This document shows, piece after piece, positions 24,736-37,525 of a DNA stretch of 64,000 nt. The stretch lies in NCBI GenBank assembly GCA_963921425.1, contig OY992832.1:21302835-21366834 (forward strand), written 5' to 3'. Under the pieces are notes generated by a model. The model ran no database searches. It was given only the letters and a program-made list of their open reading frames with translations, and was not told the DNA's origin. Source of the stretch: Dryas octopetala (lineage: Eukaryota > Streptophyta > Magnoliopsida > Rosales > Rosaceae). The translations under genes were made by a program, and so were the position numbers. Within the stretch, counting starts at the first letter, position 1. Every line of letters begins with the position of its first letter.

Positions 24736-25573
24736 GAGAAAAAAAAAAAAAAAACAAATAACTGGATTTTTGTTAAGAGTTTTCATTTTTTGGTCCATGC
24801 ATGTAGTTTAAAAACGTATAGTCATACTAATAGTTAATTAATAAGCCCAAATTCCTGTGGATGAAAATGGACAAAACGAAGTTATGACCATCATGTGCTT
24901 GCTATGAGCAGAGGTAATTTTCATCCTTTTGTGTGTCAACCTCCCAACCACTAATCCGCCATAAACATAAATTCTAAAGAATTTTTGTTTAGAAAATTTA
25001 AAAATATTTTGTGATGACCACATTATGATTCCATCAATTCCATTAACAAAGTGACGAATTTGAGTTGATTGGACCAAAAGTAAATAAGTTTGAGCTTGAG
25101 TGTAATGTAATGTGAACTTGATGATCATACGTACATAACTATTTAAAGTAAAATAACTATTCTTATTATAGAAATTTACATATTTATAAGATATATCTTT
25201 CATTAAAATTAGGTGCTAAATTGGATTTGATTTTAGTCCTTTTGACTTTTCAAGCATATATGTAGGTACATTGTATATTGTGTGCAGATGTATCAATATA
25301 ACATAAGTTGTGCAGGTATATTTAATGTACCTCCATATATATGTTCGCAATTTAGTAATAATGTATCTTCGTACAAATAATAATGTAGATAAATGTAAAG
25401 TCAAAGACTACAATAAAATTCAATATTTAACATCATGCATGTTTTACTGAAAATCATATCTTTTCCAATGATGAAAATGAAACTACCCCTTCTCTTTAAT
25501 TATTGATAATTACATTGAACATATTATGAGTAGGGTGGATGCATATATGCGAAAATTAATGAAGTACATTTGT

Positions 25574-28500
25574 CTAATCCAGTACTCCAGCCTTTCGACA
25601 GCTTTCAATGGAATCAGCAAGAGTTTCGTCCAATGGCCGGTAATTCCAACCCAACCTCTGCAATTTCTCTGAACTTAGATTTTCTTCCTCTTCCTCATTG
25701 TGGTTAAGGCTGCCAATACAAAAGAGTAACACATCTCAATAACATGCATCCCAAAGGCACACAAACTATAGATGAAATAATTGATCGATTGCCAATAATA
25801 AAACAATAATAGACCAACATATAATAGGCAAATTATATTAAGCTTTTGTTCCATGTGATTTAGGTGAACGATATATCACTTTAATTTATGTAGTTTAAAA
25901 AATTTTAAAAAGGTTCATGCCGTTTATTTTAGTTTGCAATTAAACCAAATTTGTAAATTTATCATTTTTTCTTCTTACGATTTGGTGATCTGGCTCTAAA
26001 CTAACATTTGATCATACACAAAATGACTGAAATATCTATATTCATAACCAACTAACTATAGATTTAATGGTAATTCTCTTTCCAATGTTAAACAAAAAAA
26101 ATATATCTATACAAAAAAATACCTAAAATCTAATTTAGCAAATTAATTATTTGTACGTGGGTGGGTCGGATATAAAACTTACTTTTGGGGATAATTGTAG
26201 TTGGGATATGCAATTTTCAAGTGCTTCTCCACCACATCCCGAATTCCAATTGAGTGTGCGTTGCATATATATCTTTCTCCAGCCTTAGACTTTTTGTATA
26301 CAAGAAGTAGTGATTCAGCTAAATCACGAGCATCCACCACCGTCCAATAATTGTATCCCGCTGATTCAAACCCACCTATGTATGTACACCACATTAATTA
26401 ATTACACCCTTAAACAAGAAAAATATGATTATTGCACGTAAATCTTAATAGAAATTTAGATTCTAAATTGTTTGATAAGATCTAATTTTCCCCATACAGG
26501 CACATTATAAATGCATTTTTTATTGTAAGTTTGAAAGAAATTAATATGATAATATAGCATGTTTGTATATATATACATATGTGGTACAAGTGGATACCTT
26601 TGAGAACCATAGGTATGAGCCAGCTACTGGAATTCATAGTAGGTTGCAAAATAGGCCCCACAATAGCAGAAGGACAAACAGTTACAACTTCAAGTCCACT
26701 TCTTTTGCCAAATTCCAAAGCCTGACTTTCTGCTTCTGTTTTTGATAGGTAATACCATTTCTGGAATAGAAGTACAACATTAATCAATGATCTTGCTTCA
26801 GCATAAAATGTTTCAAACGTAATAATTATTTTCCTATGAAGCTAGTTATCACACTTAGCTTACTTTAGTTGTTTTAATATATTCCTTATCGGACCAACAA
26901 GTCTCATCCTTGGCTTGACCCTTGGGCCAGTTTGGGTTCATGATAACAGCAGCCATAGAGGACACAACCACAACTCTCTTCACTTTGGCTTCTAGGCAAG
27001 CATTAAGTACATTAAGTGTTCCCTTCACAGCTGGTTCCATAAACTCTACCTGCACATGCAATTCACATTAATTTAATTTATTTGAATATTTGACAGGACA
27101 TAGATAAGGGATTAATTAAGGGAAATTTCGAAAATTAAAACTTTATTTAGAATTTATAAATGTAACATTCAAATAATTTTTGAGCTTCCATCGAAAAGTG
27201 CTCAAACCCCCCGGAGCATTACTTGACAAAGGTTGAGCACTATTCAAAAGGGGTTCGAGCATTTTTTGATAGAGTTTGAACACTATTCAATGGTTGGATT
27301 TATAAATTTCAAATTTTCAATTGATCAATTATTTTTAGTAAGGGACTATTAGCTAATTTAATTATCAATTGAAAAAATTATTTTTGTGATGAGGTATGCA
27401 TTAATATTATATACTTCTTGCCTGTGGATCTGCTGCAGTAGGAGAAACACCAGGTACAGGACTGGCGACATGGAAGATTCCACTGCATCCAGCAAATGCC
27501 AAACGCAAAGACTCATAGTCCAGCAAATCGGCCTTGAACAGTTTCAGGTTCTCAGATGCCTTCTCAAGCTTGTTCAAGTGAGCATACTTGCTATCCTCTG
27601 CACAATTAATTAAGATTAATTTTTTATTTAATTGCATAAAAGGACAAATCATAGCCTCCATCTACAGAAAAGGACAACACATAGTAAAATAGTCATTACG
27701 GTCCTATTTTAAATTTCCATCAAATTGTACATGTCCCTCAGTTATAATTATTTTGTAATTTTCATTCAAGTACAAATTATTAATTACATTAAAAACTTAC
27801 AAAAATGTCACCTATCACATATAATTCAAAAAGAAAAAGTCAAATGTCATAATGGTGCTCCTGATTTAAAATATTCTCAATCATACTCAATAATCAAAAT
27901 TTTGTGAAATAGACGTAAAATAAAACAAATGTGCGGTGCAGTTCACGTAGAAAGTAGATCGAATTGTGATCTACACATGCATAATTAGTGACTAATGGAC
28001 ATGAACGGATGATTCTTGTTAAATTCCTAGTTTATATGGGTTTTCTTGTAATTATAGGAATAGATGTATTTGCTATTTAGACCCTCACTTGTACAGGTAT
28101 AAATACCTCTTTTATATGATTAATGAAATAAGCTGAAATTATTAAACCCTAAACACATTGTTTGACATGGTATCAGAGCCACCCAAACTCCTATTCGTCA
28201 GACTTAGGTTTTTGGTGGTGTGTTAGGGTTGATCTTGATCTGTTTTCTTGTTCCTTACGTGAGAATCTCTGTGTAAATCCTTGTTGATGTGTGCATGGGA
28301 TTAATCTTGCTCTGTTTTTTGTTCCTTGCGTGACTTCTCCACATCTACTGCTGAGAAAATACAAATATTAGTATTTTCTGTACTTGTCTTCATCAGCCCA
28401 GACGACGACGACGCCGCCGCCATCCAGCTCCAGGGACGACGACGATTCTTCCCTTGCTGCGCCGCCGTCTTCCCTTGCTGCGCCGCCGTCAATCTCCTGC

Positions 28501-31500
28501 TTGCAGCGCCACGATTCTTCCTTTGCTGCGCCGCCGTCTTCCCTTGCTGCGCCGCCGTCAATCTCCTGCTTGCAGCGCCGGCGATTCTTCCTGCTGCTTG
28601 CAGTGCAATCGATCGTTCTTCCCACTTGCAGCGCCATTCTTCCACATTTTTTTTTCTGACGCCGATCCTTTGTGCTGCTGCTGTGTGCGTGTCCTCTGGC
28701 TGCTGCGTGACACCTTGCTGCTACTGTGTGACGCCTTCCCTTGCTGCGTGATCAGCCGCTGCGTGATCTGCTCGCTGCTGTGTGTGTGACCTGCTCTCTG
28801 ACTTGTTCCGCTGCTACAAATCCGTTTCTTGGTCTAAGTTTTTTTTTTGTATCATGGCCGACTCTTCCAAGACTGATGGCAAGAAGGCTGAATTGAGTAC
28901 ACCTCCTACACTTCCTCCGGTTACTTTTAATGACTCAATAATCACACCAGAAAAGCTTGATGGCACAAACTATGGTGAGTGGGCTTTAAATGCACAGAAT
29001 AAGATCCGAGGCCGGAAGCGCTGGGGTTTAGTTTCAGGTTCACATCCTATGCCTACGGATCATGATTCACCTGAATTTGAGGCCTGGGAAGATGAAAATT
29101 GCATGGTTAAGTCTTGGTTCTTGGATGCAATGACCAAAGATGTGCGTTCATTGTTCATTCGTATGGCGACAGCCAAGGAGATATGGGACGCTCTCAAGAG
29201 GCAGTATTCTGTGAGTCAGGATGGTTCCAAGGCTTATTCACTCCATTGTCAGGTTATTTCCACTCGTCAAAATGGTCGAACTATTATGGTATATTGCAAA
29301 AACTTTGGCAGGAGGTGGATGCAATTCAACCTTGTCCTATGGAATGTTCGAGAGATATTGGGTTGTATAATGATATTGTTAGTGCTAATCGGCTATATGT
29401 TTTTCTGGCTGGACTTGATTCGCATTTGGATAGTGTTAGAGGAAGGATTCTTGCTACCTCTCCTCTGCCTGATCTTCGTACTGCTTATGCTACAGTGTGT
29501 GCTGAAGCTAATCGCCAGGATGTCATGCTTGGTGGTCCTACTAATACTAGTATGGCCATGGTGGCCAGACCCTCCAGTGGTAACCGGTTCGGTTCTAGAA
29601 AGAATGAGACTCGGAAATGTACTCATTGTAATGGTACCAATCATGTGGTAGAGAAGTGTTTTCAACTTCATGGGTATCCGGAATGGCATCCGAAAGGCAT
29701 GAAGGCATCTCCAGGGGACACTCCTTTTAAGGCTACCCAACCGGCTCCTAAGGGAAATTTGGTCAATACTTCTATTTTTGCTGCTAATTCAGGTATATCT
29801 TATTGTGCTTTGCGTACTCCTGTTAATTCTTGTACAAATACATGGATAATTGACACAGGTGCCACCGATCATATGACTTGTGATAGATATGCATTCCAAT
29901 CCTTGTCATCTAGTAGTCCCAAACCATTCATCACTAATGCCAATGGTGTGTCTTCTCCAGTCCTTGGCATTGGAACTGTGTCTGTTTCGTCTTTTACCTT
30001 GTTTAATACCTTGTTTGTTCCGTCCTTAAATTGCAATTTATTGTCTGTTAGTCAACTAACTGCATCTCGTGGTTGTGTTGTTGTTTTCTTTCCTACTCAC
30101 TGTATTTTTTAGGATATTCATACCAAGGAGAGGATTGACAGTGGTAGGAGAGATGGGGACTTGTACTATCTGGATGGTGATACTTTGGGTCTGGATGGTG
30201 TCAGTCAGGCTCATCACGTTAGTGGTACTCAGTTAGTTGCAAATAAGAAGAAGATCTGGCTCTGGCATCAGCGGTTGGGTCATCCTTCATTTAGTTATCT
30301 AAGGCGATTATTTCCCTCATTGTTTCGTGGTTGTAATTTCCAGGATTTCCAATGTGAAACTTGTGTGTTGGCTAAGAGTCACCGAATAGTGTTTTCTTCT
30401 AATGATAATAAATGTGGAATTCCTTTTGGTTTGGTTCACTCTGATGTTTGGGGACCTGCCCCTCTTTCTACTTGTAATGATGTTTGATGGTTTGTCACAT
30501 TCATCGATGATTGCACGCGTATGACCTGGATTTATTTTCTTCATAATAAAAGTGATGTATGTGGAGTATTCCAATTGTTTCATAAGATGGTGAGAACTCA
30601 GTTCAATCATTCGATTCATATTCTCCGCTCTGATAATGGCGGCGAATATGTTAACAAAGGATTGACAGATTACTTTGGTTTACATGGCATTATCCATCAG
30701 ACATCTTGTTCTTATTCTCCCCAACAGAATGGGGTGGCTGAACGGAAGAATAGACACTTATTAGAGGTTGCTCGATCATTGTTGATTGGCGGTCGGGTAC
30801 CGACTTTCTTATGGGGCGATGCCCTTAGCTCAGCCGTGTACTTAATTAACCGCACTCCATCTAGTGTTCTCGATTTTCGGCGCCCATTGGATGTCCTTGC
30901 TGCTTCTTGTGAGCTTCCGTCTATTTTGCATTTGGAACCACGAGTGTTTGGCTGCGTTGTGTATGTCCATTTACAGGGGCATCAACGTACCAAATTGGAG
31001 CCCCGAGCTTTGAAATGTGTATTTGTTGGCTATGGTCGTGCTACTAAAGGATACAAGTGCTATCATCCTCCGTCTCGACGGTTCTATGTATCTATGGATG
31101 TTACATTTCATGAGGAACAATTTTTTTATAAGTGTTCCGCATCTTCCCTTCAGGGGGAGAACGTTGGTGAAGGGTCGAATGCCATAGATATGGAGTTTTT
31201 CAATGTTTTCAGGTTACAGGAAAAAAAGGACGAGCAATGTAGTATCGAGCGCTCAGTGGGTACGGTGGGTGACATACCTCCTCTGGTAGATCAATCTTGC
31301 TTACCTACAGACTCGGTGGTGCAGTGTGACAGCAGTGATCTTTCTGACTCCTCAATTTCTGACTCCTCAGTGGTTGGAGGTTTGTTTGATGATAGTACAA
31401 CTCTCAGTCCTCATACTTCACCACTGATACAATCTTCTCCAGAGATGTCTCATGAGGTACATCCTATTTCCCCTTCTTTTTCTGATGATTTGAGTATCCA

Positions 31501-33873
31501 ATCTGAGTCTGAGCCTGACACCTCTAGGTATAAGCTTCCACATAGGTCAACCCGAGGTATTCCACCTACATCTTATGAACCAGATCCTAACGCCAAAGCC
31601 AATTACTCTATAAATAGTCATGTGTCTTCGCATAGGCTATCCGAGTCATATAAGTCATTTGTGCATCAATTATCTTCTGTATCTGTCCCAAGAAATTTAC
31701 AGGATGCGTTAGCAGATTCAAGATGGACTAAGGCAATGGCAGAAGAAATGGAGGCATTGGTGAAAAATAGGACTTGGGAGTTGGTTCAGTTACCTAAAGG
31801 GAAGAAACCTGTGGGATGCAGATGGGTCTATGCGGTTAAACATAGAGCTGATGGTTCCATTGAGAGGTATAAAGCTCGGTTGGTTGCCAAGGGGTACACT
31901 CAGTCTTATGGAGTTGACTATCAGGAGACATTTGCTCCAGTAGCAAAGTTGAATACTGTGAGGGTGTTGCTGTCTCTAGCTGTTAATCTGGAGTGGCCTC
32001 TTCTTCAGTTTGATGTCAAGAATGCATTCTTGCATGGCGATCTTGAAGAAGAGGTATATATGGATCCTCCTCCTGGAATTCCTGAACTAGAACAGTCTGG
32101 TATGGTGTGCAGACTAAGAAAGGCATTGTATGGCCTGAAGCAATCACCTAGAGCCTGGTTTGGACGGTTCTTCAAGTCTATGAAGGCTGCAGGCTATAAA
32201 CAAAGTAATTCAGACCATACACTATTCATTAAACGAAGAGGTAACAAGCGTACTGTACTCATTATATATGTGGATGATATGGTTTTGACAGGAGATGATC
32301 AGGAGGAGATGGCCTCGCTACAAACTTACCTGGCTTCTGAGTTTGAGATGAAAGAATTAGGTAACCTGAAGTATTTCCTTGGGATTGAAGTAGCGAGATC
32401 TTCACATGGTATTTTTTTGTCCCAGAGAAAGTATGTTCTTGATCTCTTGACAGAAACAGGTATGCTTGCTTGTAAGCCTGCTGCAACTCCTATTGAGCAG
32501 AACCATAAGTTGTTTGAAAGCTACAATTCTGCTCCGACTGACAGAGGAAGATATCAGAGACTTGTGGGGAGATTAATTTATCTAGCTCACACTCGACCGG
32601 ACATTGCCTATGCTGTTAATGTGGTGAGTCAGTTCATGCATGACCCACGAAAATTACATATGGATGGAGTTGAGCGTATCTTGAGGTATCTGAAATCCGC
32701 ACCAGGTAAAGGGTTGTTATTTAGTAAACATGACCATTTGGATGTTATTGGATTTACAGATGCTGATTGGGCAGGATCAGCAGATGATAGAAGGTCTACA
32801 GCTGAGTATTTCACCTTTGTTGGTGGTAATTTAGTTACTTGGCGAAGTAAGAAACAACAGGTGGTGTCTAGATCCAGTGCAGAAGCGGAGTATCGAGGTA
32901 TGGCAAATGGTATTTGTGAGCTCCTATGGCTGATGAGGTTGTTGATAGATTTGGGGTATAAACCCAAGGTCGCTATGAAGTTATTTTGTGATAATAAATC
33001 TGCGATTGAGATTGCTCATAATCCGGTTCAACACGATCGTACGAAGCATGTGGAAATTGATCGTCATTTCATTAAGGAGAAATTAGAGGCTAAGATTGTT
33101 GATTTCCCTTTTGTGAAATCTGAAGACCAACTGGCTGATGTTCTTACCAAGGCTGTGTCGAGTAGGATATTTGATTGTTCACTTATCAAGTTGGGCATGT
33201 GTGATGTTTATGCACCAACTTGAGGGGGAGTGTTAAATTCCTAGTTTATATGGGTTTTCTTGTAATTATAGGAATAGATGTATTTGCTATTTAGACCCTC
33301 ACTTGTACAGGTATAAATACCTCTTTTATATGATTAATGAAATAAGCTGAAATTATTAAACCCTAAACACATTGTTTGACAATTCTACCTTGAGAAAATT
33401 CAGATTTTTGATAAACATCGAAAACATTTTAAAGCACAATAATATGACTAATAAAGTTGAAAGCATGAAAGTAACGTTACATTTAGCACACAAAAAACAT
33501 TGTTTGACTCTTCCACAAAGAGGAGCTCCTACTTCCCCAGTATATATATGCAGGTGGAGAGAGAGAGACAGAGAGTAATGCATTTTCAGTAAACCAGGTA
33601 TACGCAGTGCAGTTGTGTTCATGTTCATTAGAATATTGAATTGATCATATATATATATATAAATGATCACCTATAATAAGAGTAATTAAAGAATTAAGAG
33701 AGAGAGTAATGAATTGAATGATTACCTATAATAATCATAAAATAAACATAAATACCTGGTTGTCTGACGGTTCCATGAACAAGATAGTCCTGGGAGAGAA
33801 GAAGCTTAACCAGCCAGGAAGCACTAAATCCTCCAGCCCCAGTCACACATACTCTTTCTTTCTCACTCGCCAT
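25574..33873 (-). CDS. Cinnamoyl-CoA reductase-like SDR (CRL gene A), with copia element in intron 1
   Basis: A complete six-exon model. Exons are 33756-33873, 27422-27597, 26864-27049, 26598-26760, 26183-26375 and 25574-25709, giving 972 nt in phase and 323 residues. The N terminus has the NADP-binding [11 protein letters not shown] motif (residues 11-21). The catalytic YxxxK is Y163-K167 in KWYYLSK. It therefore lacks the NWYCYGK signature of true lignin CCRs and falls with the CCR-like/CRL group, whose substrates are poorly known. Other family motifs are [29 protein letters not shown] and [14 protein letters not shown]. It is presumably a cytosolic NADPH-dependent reductase. Intron 2 uses a GC donor (27420-27421, CAG|GCAAGA). 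Intron 1 is about 6.2 kb because a 5.4-kb copia element sits in it. The coding frame is open throughout, but expression could be affected by that insertion. Confidence 0.88.
28017..28167 (+). repeat. 5' LTR of the copia element in CRL intron 1
   Basis: A 151-bp LTR from TGTTAAATTCCTAG to ACATTGTTTGACA. It contains a TATAAATACC box near 28101, the likely promoter of the element. Confidence 0.92.
28444..28582 (+). repeat. GC-rich 69-70 bp tandem duplication in the copia leader
   Basis: Two head-to-tail units starting GATTCTTCCCTTGCTGCGCC (28444-28512 and 28513-28582), plus a partial third, rich in GCTGCGCCGCCGTC. They lie between the primer-binding site and gag. The composition contrasts sharply with the AT-rich surroundings, and the overlapping open frames are artefacts. 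Confidence 0.85.
33231..33381 (+). repeat. 3' LTR of the copia element in CRL intron 1
   Basis: The 151-bp right LTR is identical by eye to the left LTR and is followed by the second copy of the ATTCT target duplication. Confidence 0.92.
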
Positions 33874-34301
33874 CGATACTTTTTTTCGTATCTTTATCCT
33901 AAAGTTCTCGATATTTCCCTTTTATCATCTCGATCTAACCTCTATATAGCCTGCACTATATTATTAATTAATTAATTAATTATGCTTTTAATTTATTGGA
34001 CTTTGAGAATCACTTAAGATACGTACATATTTCTTGAATCCTGACTTTGTGGCCTCCTTTACTTGACCTTTCTGATATATAAATGGACTACTTTGCAGTC
34101 TGCACTCAGCTAGCAAGCTGGCTGGCTTCTAGAAATTTTGACTTTTAAACTTGGGAAATTACAAAATAAGCCACCATCAAATGGTATATAAGATAATGAC
34201 ATAGCTACCAATTAAAAAATAGTCCTACGTCGTATTCCTGTATTTGCTGTTGCTCAGGACTCAGGAGAAGGCTTACGCCAAGCCATTCATTATTATCCCC
34301 A

Positions 34302-34620
34302 TTTTGTTATTAATACACATTATACACTTGTAGGTGACCTTTCTTTGTCAATTGTCATTAGCACCATTTATGCCAATTCACTGCGTATAAATAGGAAGTG
34401 TTGGTTTTGTTATTAATACACATTATACACTTGTAGGTGACCTTTCTTTGTCAATTGTCATTAGCACCATTTATGCCAATTCACTGCGTATAAATAGGAA
34501 GTGTTGGTTTTGTTATTAATACACATTATACACTTGTAGGTGACCTTTCTTTGTCAATTGACTCAATTGTCATTGGCACCATTCATGCCAATTCACTGCA
34601 TATAAATAGGAAGTGTTGGG
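34302..34620. repeat. 103-bp tandem repeat, three copies
   Basis: Units start TTTTGTTATTAATACACATT at 34302, 34405 and 34508. The first two are virtually identical, and the third has a 10-bp insertion and a few changes. Each unit contains GCGTATAAATAGGAAGTG (a TATA-like box). The array lies about 430-750 bp upstream of the CRL gene A start, but the TATA-like boxes point away from it. Confidence 0.9.
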
Positions 34621-34865
34621 ACCCATTTAATGGTTAACATTTCAAATATTTATTTTGTTGATTATTTAATCTTTGTAGGTAAATAGTTTTCGATTTACTT
34701 AATTTTTTGTAAAAATGATGTTTTAATAAAGATCTAAAAAATAAACGATTCGGATCATTAAAATTTTATACAAAAATGTGAATTTAATGAATCACCCAAA
34801 ATGGTCAATTGTGTCACGTTTTGACTTGTAGAGGGTGCGTTGTTGTCCGGTAGCAGTCAAGCAAA

Positions 34866-34931
34866 ATGCCAACTGAGATGGAGCATACTCTCTGTTCAAC
34901 TTTTCTGAGTTCGATTGTGTCTGCTTGCGAG
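34866..34931 (+). other. Possible first exon shared by both duplication copies
   Basis: An open frame MPTEMEHTLCSTFLSSIVSA ends at a GAG|GTTAGT donor-like site near 34931. It is preserved in copy B (57964-58029) with two conservative changes. It may be a 5' exon of an unidentified gene. No downstream exon was found in either copy, and the product is not recognised. Confidence 0.25.
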
Positions 34932-36867
34932 GTTAGTTACAGAAGTGGACATGGTGACCATCTTCACCATTCTCATCAGTTTTGTTTTTTCTCATGGTGG
35001 ACATATGTGCAAATATGTCAAAGGACAAGTTCATATTGTAACCCTTGATGGGTTTATGGGTCTTTATATTATTAACAATGTTGTAACGTATCAAACCTGC
35101 ATTGAAAACTTCATGGTCGAAATCTGTTTGCTTTAGGAAAGTAGCAGAAACTATAAAATTAAGCCTCATTTGAAAATTGCTATTTGCCCAAATTCATAGA
35201 GTAATCATCTTGTATCACTTTTGAGTGTTGGAAAATCATGGTGAGATTCAGTTCAATAGGGCATTGGCCATCTAAATTGACAAACAAGTATCCTTGTTAA
35301 TGTTGCATTACTGAAGGTAGTATAAGAACAGACCAATTGTGCTTAGTTCCGATTGTATTGTCACTGAAAAAATTGAAAATTTGTAAACCAAGTGCTTCCT
35401 GCTGGAAATTATGCACAAGTCATGCATCTAAGAGAAAGAAGAATCCCTCTTCTGCCATTGAAATTGTTCATATTGTTTGTTACTTATAACTTGGTGCTGC
35501 AAGTATCCTATATATGTATGCATCACTATGACTACCTTAGTTATAGTAAAGGGAGCTTACATCTGTGAAGTATCCCTTTCCCTTGTGTTTTGAATTATAT
35601 TTTATATTTGAAAGTGCCAACCAGAATGCCCAATTGTCTTTTTGGACCAAAGCTTTTTTTTTTTTTTAGTTACCAATTGCTTAAATTGAAGTGGATTAAC
35701 TGCTAATGGCATTTTTAGGTTGTCATATAGTTGTGTGATTAAAGATTTATAGTACTGTGTACTGTTGGGACCCTTTCAAATCCAAGAAAATTTACCAACA
35801 AAAGCTTCATTGCTTCAGAATCCTAAAAAACCCATCAATTTTTTCGCCTGCACCACACAGTCATTTTTTCTTTTAATTTTTTATTTCAAGAACATGTTGT
35901 TCTACATTTCCTATCTAGACATACTAGAGAATTAGTGATAGGTTTATACCTTGTTCTGGTTGGGTTATCATTATTTGTGAAAATTTACTTGTTGTTCTGA
36001 CTAAAAACAGGATGTTTGTACTTCTTTATGGTATTGTAAGGTATTGGATTTCTTTGTATGAAAACAAGTTTGTTGCATGAGCAAGTTATTCAGGGTGTTG
36101 AACAGATACTAAAGGTTGTTATTTGGGATACAAGTGGATTGTTCATGTAACCTTGTTTCGTCCCTCTTCTCTTAGTCTTAGGATAGTTTTTAATTTATGT
36201 AGCTTGATCAGTTTGGGTATTTTAAACTGAGACAAGATTTTGATAGATTACACAGATTTTGATAGTTTGCTCAGATGACTTAATTTTGCATCTTTTATAG
36301 GTGAATAGAAATAAAATTTCAGCTTTGAAGATCAATACTTAGAGGGATTATATACTCATCTTTCTTTTCTTCTTCTTTAACTACTTTTTTTTAACAACAT
36401 TGTTATATATCATTGTCTTTTTTAATGCTTGTCTGATCATGTTGTCTTTTAAATGTTTTTTGTCTGATAACAATTATACTATTCAAACAACCCTAACCAA
36501 TGATAATTTTTTTCTTTAAATCAACCATTTTTCTGCTATAATACTGAACTTTTCATTTACTCTGCGTCATTGACTATTTTGTCTGTAACTTAAAGTTACA
36601 ACAAGATTATAAAGATACGGAATAATAAACCTTTATGAAAGAACATAAGTCTCGTCAATTCCAGTTTCGTATAAAAAAAATTGAATATTTCCATAAAACA
36701 TGAAGGATGATGTTGTGTTTTTCGTCTTTATTACCACCCTCTATGAAAGGAATTAAACCTCACTTATGAAAGTAGGATAAGCGTTGTGCATGTGCATCTT
36801 TTTACGCAATGTTTCAAATTTCAAAATGAAATAATTTAGAGTAACGACAAAAAAGGTAAGCTCATAT

Positions 36868-37103
36868 CGTACCCTCCTTACCCCACCACATATCCTCCTC
36901 TCCTCAACATGCCCGTAATTGGCGTGCCCTGCTGTTTTAAAGCAGATGCAAGCAGGAAGATAAGTCATATGGTAATCCGAACCAATACTGCTTCAGCTGG
37001 GGCTTCTTCGCCTTCTAGTGGCTCTGCTTCAACTCAGGGGGAGGACGATACAAGGGTTATTGCAGCCACGTCTTTTGTTGTTGGTTCTGATATGCAAAAC
37101 TAG
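36868..37103 (+). pseudogene. LEC2-like B3 factor fragment (copy A)
   Basis: The coding-like sequence includes TYPPLLNMPVIGVPCC and then RTNTASAGASSPSSGSASTQ. This is the region just N-terminal to the B3 domain in LEC2-like proteins of woody plants. It shares 80-90% or more of its bases with 61850-62110. The B3 domain is absent, the segment after PVIGVPCC is shortened, and the frame ends TSFVVGSDMQN and stop at 37101-37103. It is joined directly to duplicated non-coding sequence on the left, so it is a truncated, non-functional copy. Confidence 0.7.
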
Positions 37104-37525
37104 AGAGTAAAAATCTAAAATCTAACCGAAGAACCAGAGCTTAAAACTTGAGAGTTCAAACTTAAATTTAGCCAAGAAACGAGTCTCAATCGATAATTCT
37201 ATAACTTAAAATATTAAACCCTTTTAAGAATGAGATCAAAAAGTGAAAAAAAAGACATACAATATCCAACATCTGTTCTTTAATTAAAAGACCCCCTAGC
37301 TCCTTCACAGAGAAAGACTACTAAATAGAGTCACCTTTCTTATATTAAGATTTCACTTCATAAGTTCCAACGTCTATCACATTCACTGATCAGTTTAGAC
37401 TATATGTCTACAATAATGAATACAAATACATTGGATATTTATATGACATGTCTACAATGCATATTATCTCTGCTGCCATTCTGATTTGAGAACCTTATTT
37501 CTCTTCACTGCAGATTAACTAGTCT

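Larger units (their letters stand above)
28017..33381 (+). mobile_element. Ty1/copia LTR retrotransposon, nearly whole, young
   Basis: The LTRs at 28017-28167 and 33231-33381 (151 bp each) look identical. The TSD is ATTCT (28012-28016 and 33382-33386). A primer-binding site TGGTATCAGAGCC (methionine initiator tRNA type) follows the left LTR at 28168. A purine tract TTGAGGGGGAG precedes the right LTR. The parts in copia order are gag with a zinc knuckle (about 28854-29780), protease, integrase (about 30200-31100), reverse transcriptase (about 31700-32400) and RNase H (about 32740-33170). It carries a small number of breaks. Identical LTRs indicate a very recent insertion. It lies in intron 1 of CRL gene A, opposite to that gene's direction. 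Confidence 0.93.
34772..37103. repeat. Segmental duplication copy A (partner at 57893-62110)
   Basis: Long near-identity to 57893-59740, for example around 34866-35330 and 35880-36760, ending in a jump to LEC2-like coding sequence. Relative to the partner it keeps about 470 bp (35336-35805) that copy B lacks. It lacks the 300-bp block at 58598-58897 and about 2 kb corresponding to 59780-61840. A weaker third copy of its left edge is at 57120-57200. Confidence 0.85.

Noticed and set aside
28301-28789. Ala/Ser/Cys-rich frames in both strands
   Set aside because: Artefacts of the GC-rich tandem unit in the copia leader.
34302-34620. CRISPR-like array
   Set aside because: Three 103-bp direct units without unique spacers in a plant genome; an ordinary tandem repeat.
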